From assembly GCA_016794425.1 (NCBI GenBank), contig JAEUHR010000023.1, positions 248,001 through 312,000 on the forward strand: 64,000 nucleotides of DNA, written 5' to 3'. The notes beneath the pieces are model-generated. The model searched no databases, was not told the origin of the DNA, and saw only the letters and a program-made list of their open reading frames with translations. Below are positions 59,778-64,000 of this stretch, one piece after another. How positions within the stretch are numbered: the stretch's first letter is position 1; each line of letters begins with the position of its first letter. This DNA is from Planctomycetota bacterium. Lineage in GTDB: Bacteria > Planctomycetota > UBA1135 > UBA2386. Both the position numbers and the translations under genes were made by a program.

Positions 59778-60410
59778 ATGGGCGCGCACGACCATTGGCT
59801 CGAGCGCTGGGCCGCCGGCAACACGAACTTCCACCGCCGCTCGGTGCACCCGGCGCTGCCGCGGCACTGGCGCCCGCGCGGCGGCACGGTGCTGGTGCCG
59901 CTGTGCGGCAAGTCGCTGGACCTGCGCTGGCTCGCGGAGCTGGGCCACACGGTGCTCGGCGTCGAACTTGCCGAACGCGCGGTGCGCGACTTCTTCGCCG
60001 AGCAGGGCCTGACGTTCGACCGCCGCGACGGGACGCTGCCGGCGTTCGCGGCGCGCGAGCTGCCGATCACGCTGTTCTGCGGCGACTACTTCGCGTTCCG
60101 CACGCCGCCGTGCGATGCGCTGTACGACCGCGCCGCGCTGGTCGCGCTGCCGCCGGACCTGCGCCGCGCCTATGCCGCGCACACCGACTCGCTGCTGCAC
60201 GCGGGCGCGTTCCGGCTCGTCGTCACGCTCGAATACGACCAGGCGCTCGCCGCGGGCCCGCCGTTCTCGGTGCCCGCCGACGAAGCCCTGCGCCTGTGGC
60301 CGATGCTGGAGCCGCTCGAACGGTACGCCGCCGACGACGTGCCGCCGAAGTTCCGCGCCGCCGGCGCCGCGCTGACCGAGGTGGTCTGGCGCTCGCGCGC
60401 GCCGGCCTGA
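59778..60410 (+). CDS. Thiopurine S-methyltransferase-like SAM enzyme
   Basis: The 210-residue protein matches bacterial TPMT. The N-terminus reads HWLERWAAGNTNFHRRSVHP, the SAM site is VLVPLCGKSLDLRWLAELGH followed by TVLGVELAERAVRDFF, and the downstream strand is YDRAALVALPPDLRRAYAAH. The family methylates thiols, selenium or tellurium compounds. PFSVPADEALRLWP is the equivalent of the family's substrate-side loop. It starts two bases after the ChaN-type gene stop, so the two are cotranscribed, though a functional link is not evident. A 16-bp palindrome (GACCGGCC / GGCCGGTC) at 60432-60447 lies just downstream and may end the transcript. Confidence 0.9.
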   Translation: MGAHDHWLERWAAGNTNFHRRSVHPALPRHWRPRGGTVLVPLCGKSLDLRWLAELGHTVLGVELAERAVRDFFAEQGLTFDRRDGTLPAFAARELPITLFCGDYFAFRTPPCDALYDRAALVALPPDLRRAYAAHTDSLLHAGAFRLVVTLEYDQALAAGPPFSVPADEALRLWPMLEPLERYAADDVPPKFRAAGAALTEVVWRSRAPA

Positions 60411-60477
60411 GCGCGGTGGCGGTCGGCCGCGGACCGGCCGGCCGGTCAACGCACCCACACAGGAACGCCGCGTACGC

Positions 60478-60483
60478 TAGCAT
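60478..60483 (+). promoter_or_regulatory. Possible -10 element of the secreted repeat protein
   Basis: TAGCAT lies 82 bases before the ATG at 60566, so the transcript would have a leader of about 75 bases. The same hexamer occurs nine bases before the sigma factor start at 62247. Confidence 0.35.
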
Positions 60484-60565
60484 CTCGCCGTCTCGTGCAG
60501 CGACCGCGCGTGCCGCGGTCTGGCCGCTGCCCGCCCCCCGTCACCCCCGGCTCCTCGCATCCTCC

Positions 60566-62005
60566 ATGCGCACGCTCCTCGCCGCCTGCCTCGCGTCGTT
60601 CGTCCCCCTCGCTGCCGCGCCCACCCAGTGCGCGAACCAGTGGTTGCCCGGCGTCGACGCCGGCCTCACGGTGATCACGTCGACGACCCTGCCGAACGGG
60701 GACCTCTTGATCGGCACCTTCGGCACGGTCCGGCAGCGCAGCGGCGGCACATGGCTGCCCCTCGGCGGTTTCATCGGCTGGGTCGGCGCGCTGGCGGTGC
60801 TGCCGAACGGCGACATCGTCGCCGGTGGCCAGTTCACGGTCCCGGGAGTGCCCGGCATCCACCCCGTCCTGCGCTGGGACGGGACGTCGTGGAGCCCGCT
60901 CGGCTTCGGCACCCACGGCATCGTGCACACGATGACGACGCTGGCCAACGGCGACCTCATAGCCGGCGGGGCCTTCTGGAGCACCGGTGGCGCACCCGGC
61001 AACATGATCGCGCGCTGGGACGGCACGACCTGGTCCGCGCTCGGCACGGGCGCGGACTACCTCGTGCGCACGATCCTCGAGCTGCCGAACGGCGACCTCC
61101 TGATCGGCGGCAACTTCACCACCGCCGGCGGCGCGCCCGCCGCCGGCCTCGCGCGGTGGGACGGCAGCGCGTGGTCGCAGTTCGGCGGCGGCGCGGACGG
61201 CGGGGTGCTCGCGCTGCGCCTGCTGGCGAACGGCGACGTGCTCGCCGCCGGCGACTTCCTCGCGCTCGGCGGCGTGCCGGCCGCGCGCATCGCCCGCTGG
61301 AACGGCAGCACGTGGTTGCCGCTCGGCGCCGGCCTCGGCGCCACGGTGACGACGGCGCTCGAACTGCCCGATGGCGACATCCTCGCCGGCGGCACGTTCG
61401 ACGACGCGGCCGGCGCTCTGCGCATCGCGCGCTGGGACGGGGCGACCTGGACCGGCATCGCCGGCGGCGCCAACGGGCGCGTCGACTCGTTGGCCCGGCT
61501 CCCGAACGGCGACGTCGTCGCCAGCGGCGCGTTCTCGACGATGGGCGGCCTCGCGCTGGCCGGCCTCGCGCAGCTGACGACCACGTGCCCGGCTTCGGCC
61601 ACGGCGTTCGGCAGCGCGTGCCCGAGCAGCGGCGGCGCCAACGCACTGGCGGCGGTCGCGCTGCCGTGGGTCGAGAGCACGTTCCGCGCGCGCGGCACGG
61701 GTCTGCCGACGAGCGCCATCGTGGTCGCCGCGACGGGCCTCACCGCGGTGGTGCCGGGCTTGCCGCTGGACAGCGTGCTGCCCATCGCCCCTGCGGGCTG
61801 TCTGTTGCACGTGAGCCCCGACATCCAGCAGCCGCTGCTGACGACGACCGGCAGCGCCGAGTCGTCGCTGTTCCTGCCGGCGGCAGCGGCGCTCATCGGC
61901 GTGACGTTCTGGCATCAGATGGTCGCGTTCGAGGTCGATCTCGCCGGCAGCTTCGTCGAGATCACGTCGACCAACGCGCTGCAGCTCACGGCCGGCGCGT
62001 TCTGA
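60566..62005 (+). CDS. Secreted tandem-repeat (propeller-like) protein
   Basis: The 479-residue product has a signal peptide (MRTLLAACLASFVPLAAAPT). Seven or so repeats of about 42 residues follow. The repeat core is LPNGDLLIGGxFxxAGG ... IARWDGxxWSxLGxG, seen for instance in LELPNGDLLIGGNFTTAGG and ARWDGSAWSQFGGGADG. Such repeats form beta-propellers. The last 130 residues (ATAFGSACPSSGGANALAAV onward, with CLLHVSPDIQQPLLTTTGSA) are the same type of C-terminal domain as in the Kelch protein at 56019-57419. No catalytic residues are apparent. Between this gene and the sigma gene (62006-62246, 241 bases) a hairpin at 62098-62126 is the only structure I see. Confidence 0.78.
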   Translation: MRTLLAACLASFVPLAAAPTQCANQWLPGVDAGLTVITSTTLPNGDLLIGTFGTVRQRSGGTWLPLGGFIGWVGALAVLPNGDIVAGGQFTVPGVPGIHPVLRWDGTSWSPLGFGTHGIVHTMTTLANGDLIAGGAFWSTGGAPGNMIARWDGTTWSALGTGADYLVRTILELPNGDLLIGGNFTTAGGAPAAGLARWDGSAWSQFGGGADGGVLALRLLANGDVLAAGDFLALGGVPAARIARWNGSTWLPLGAGLGATVTTALELPDGDILAGGTFDDAAGALRIARWDGATWTGIAGGANGRVDSLARLPNGDVVASGAFSTMGGLALAGLAQLTTTCPASATAFGSACPSSGGANALAAVALPWVESTFRARGTGLPTSAIVVAATGLTAVVPGLPLDSVLPIAPAGCLLHVSPDIQQPLLTTTGSAESSLFLPAAAALIGVTFWHQMVAFEVDLAGSFVEITSTNALQLTAGAF

Positions 62006-62097
62006 CTCCCGCTGGCCGGGCAACGCCGGCACGCGGTTCGACCGCCGGCGGCAGCCGCGGCCGACGTTGCGCCGAATCGGAAACGCGAGTGGAAACA

Positions 62098-62126
62098 GGC
62101 ATCCCGCCCACGATGAACGGGATGCC
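62098..62126 (+). terminator. Terminator-like hairpin after the secreted repeat protein
   Basis: A perfect 9-bp stem (GGCATCCCG / CGGGATGCC) encloses an 11-base loop, 92 bases downstream of the stop at 62005. It could instead be a regulatory stem ahead of the sigma gene. Confidence 0.4.
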
Positions 62127-62231
62127 GCGCGACGGGCAGCGTCGGCTGGGAAGCCACCGCCGCGCGGACTGTTGAGGATCGATGCGCGGCGTTCGTCACG
62201 CGCCACCTCGGCCGGACGCCGGATTCCGCGG

Positions 62232-62237
62232 TAGCAT
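62232..62237 (+). promoter_or_regulatory. Possible -10 element of the second sigma factor
   Basis: TAGCAT ends nine bases before the ATG at 62247. No -35 is evident 17 bases upstream. Confidence 0.4.
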
Positions 62238-62246
62238 CCCCGCGCC

Positions 62247-62807
62247 ATGCCCTCGGACCGCGACCCGCCCGCCGGCAGCCCGGCGCCGGACGCGACGCAG
62301 CTGTCGTCGACGATCTACCGCAGCCTGCACGATCTGGCGGCGCGCGAGCTGCTGCACCACCGCGCGCAGACGCTGCAGCCGACCGCGCTGCTGCACGAGG
62401 CCTGGCTGCGGATCGCGGCGCTGCCGCCGAACGCGAACCGCGAGCGGGCGCAGTTCTTCGCGCTGGCCGGCAAGGCGATGCGCTCGGTGCTGATCGACCA
62501 CGCGCGGCGGCGGCAGGCACAGAAGCGCGACGGCGGCAGGCGCCACGAGATCGACGAGGGCACGCCGGACACGGCCGACGGTCTGCCGGTCGAGGACCTG
62601 CTGACGATCGCCGAAGCGCTGCAGGAGCTGGAGCAGCACGATCCCGAGCTGGTGCAGGTCGTCGACCTGATGTTCTTCGGCGGCCGCACCGCCGCCGAGG
62701 CCGCCGAACTGCTGTCGGTGTCGAGCCGGACCGTCGAGCGGCGCTGGCGGTTCGCACGTGCGTGGCTGCGCGACGCGATCGGCGGCAGCGCCGCACCCGG
62801 CGCCTGA
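62247..62807 (+). CDS. ECF-type sigma factor, planctomycete Sig-70_X6-like subgroup
   Basis: The 186-residue protein has region 2 with TALLHEAWLRIAALPPNANR and FFALAGKAMRSVLIDHARRR, a hallmark of the TIGR02999-type ECF group common in planctomycetes and acidobacteria. Region 4 is VQVVDLMFFGGRTAAEAAEL and LSVSSRTVERRWRFARAWLR. It lies 73 bases before a Hanks-type kinase on the same strand and is the second such sigma/kinase pair in the window. It has no anti-sigma partner. The ATG at 62247 gives a normal N-terminus. Confidence 0.92.
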   Translation: MPSDRDPPAGSPAPDATQLSSTIYRSLHDLAARELLHHRAQTLQPTALLHEAWLRIAALPPNANRERAQFFALAGKAMRSVLIDHARRRQAQKRDGGRRHEIDEGTPDTADGLPVEDLLTIAEALQELEQHDPELVQVVDLMFFGGRTAAEAAELLSVSSRTVERRWRFARAWLRDAIGGSAAPGA

Positions 62808-62865
62808 CCGCCGCGGCGGCGCGGTTCGCTGTCGGTCGCCGCGGCCGCTCTGCGTCCGGAGGCAG

Positions 62866-62871
62866 TAGGCT
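62866..62871 (+). promoter_or_regulatory. Possible -10 element of the second kinase
   Basis: TAGGCT ends nine bases before the kinase ATG at 62881, so the kinase may also be transcribed separately from the sigma gene. Confidence 0.35.
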
Positions 62872-62880
62872 TCCCGCCCG

Positions 62881-64000
<1,120 letters not shown>

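Overview
The window is a very GC-rich (about 70%) bacterial chromosome segment that is almost entirely coding, with no gene-free stretch over about 260 bases. I see no rRNA, tRNA, CRISPR array or insertion sequence. Three things point to a planctomycete, probably one of the deep-branching lineages known mainly from marine isolates. There are many secreted proteins of low recognisability that end in similar cysteine/glycine-rich beta domains. ECF sigma factors are paired with Hanks-type kinases, including one sigma factor fused to a membrane anchor and extracytoplasmic beta-sandwich repeats. Shine-Dalgarno sites are scarce. This assignment rests on family knowledge, not on a marker gene.

Layout. 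1-5.1 kb: the 5' part of a polytopic membrane protein, a membrane-anchored sigma factor, a tiny secreted protein and scpA. 5.1-9.2 kb: a secreted purple-acid-phosphatase-like enzyme, an SGNH hydrolase and a coiled-coil/TPR protein. 9.3-22.3 kb: a co-directional TonB2-type energy transduction operon (TPR, TonB, ExbD, ExbB, TtpC-like ExbB, DUF3450, TonB-dependent receptor, secreted helical-repeat protein), followed on the same strand by a secreted beta-helix protein and a lipoprotein. 22.4-31.9 kb: six glycosyltransferases, five in a left-reading run and one divergent. 32-35.3 kb: two secreted proteins. 35.5-43.2 kb: sulfate activation genes (cysC, cysD, cysNC), an ABC-2 polysaccharide exporter whose ATPase and permease genes converge, and two sulfotransferases. 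43.2-47.1 kb: corA, an N-formylglutamate-amidohydrolase-like gene and a secreted beta-sandwich protein. 47.2-50.8 kb: a lipoprotein, trxB, a membrane-tethered predicted RNase with a small partner gene, and a GT-C membrane glycosyltransferase. 50.9-57.4 kb: a sigma/kinase pair flanked by two secreted proteins. 57.6-62.0 kb: a ChaN-type multidomain protein, a TPMT-like methyltransferase and a secreted repeat protein. 62.2-64 kb: a second sigma/kinase pair, with the kinase cut by the window end.

How it fits together. The central 20 kb reads as one functional theme: glycosyltransferases build a glycan, CysC/CysD/CysNC make PAPS, sulfotransferases decorate the glycan, and a Wzt/Wzm-type transporter exports it. 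The likely product is a sulfated surface polysaccharide. The TonB2-type operon would energise uptake of an unidentified substrate across the outer membrane. The secreted proteins with shared C-terminal domains, and the sigma/kinase pairs, are the lineage-specific surface and signalling layer. Several genes have a TAnnnT-like hexamer ending about 6-12 bases before the start codon and no Shine-Dalgarno sequence, which suggests leaderless or near-leaderless transcripts.
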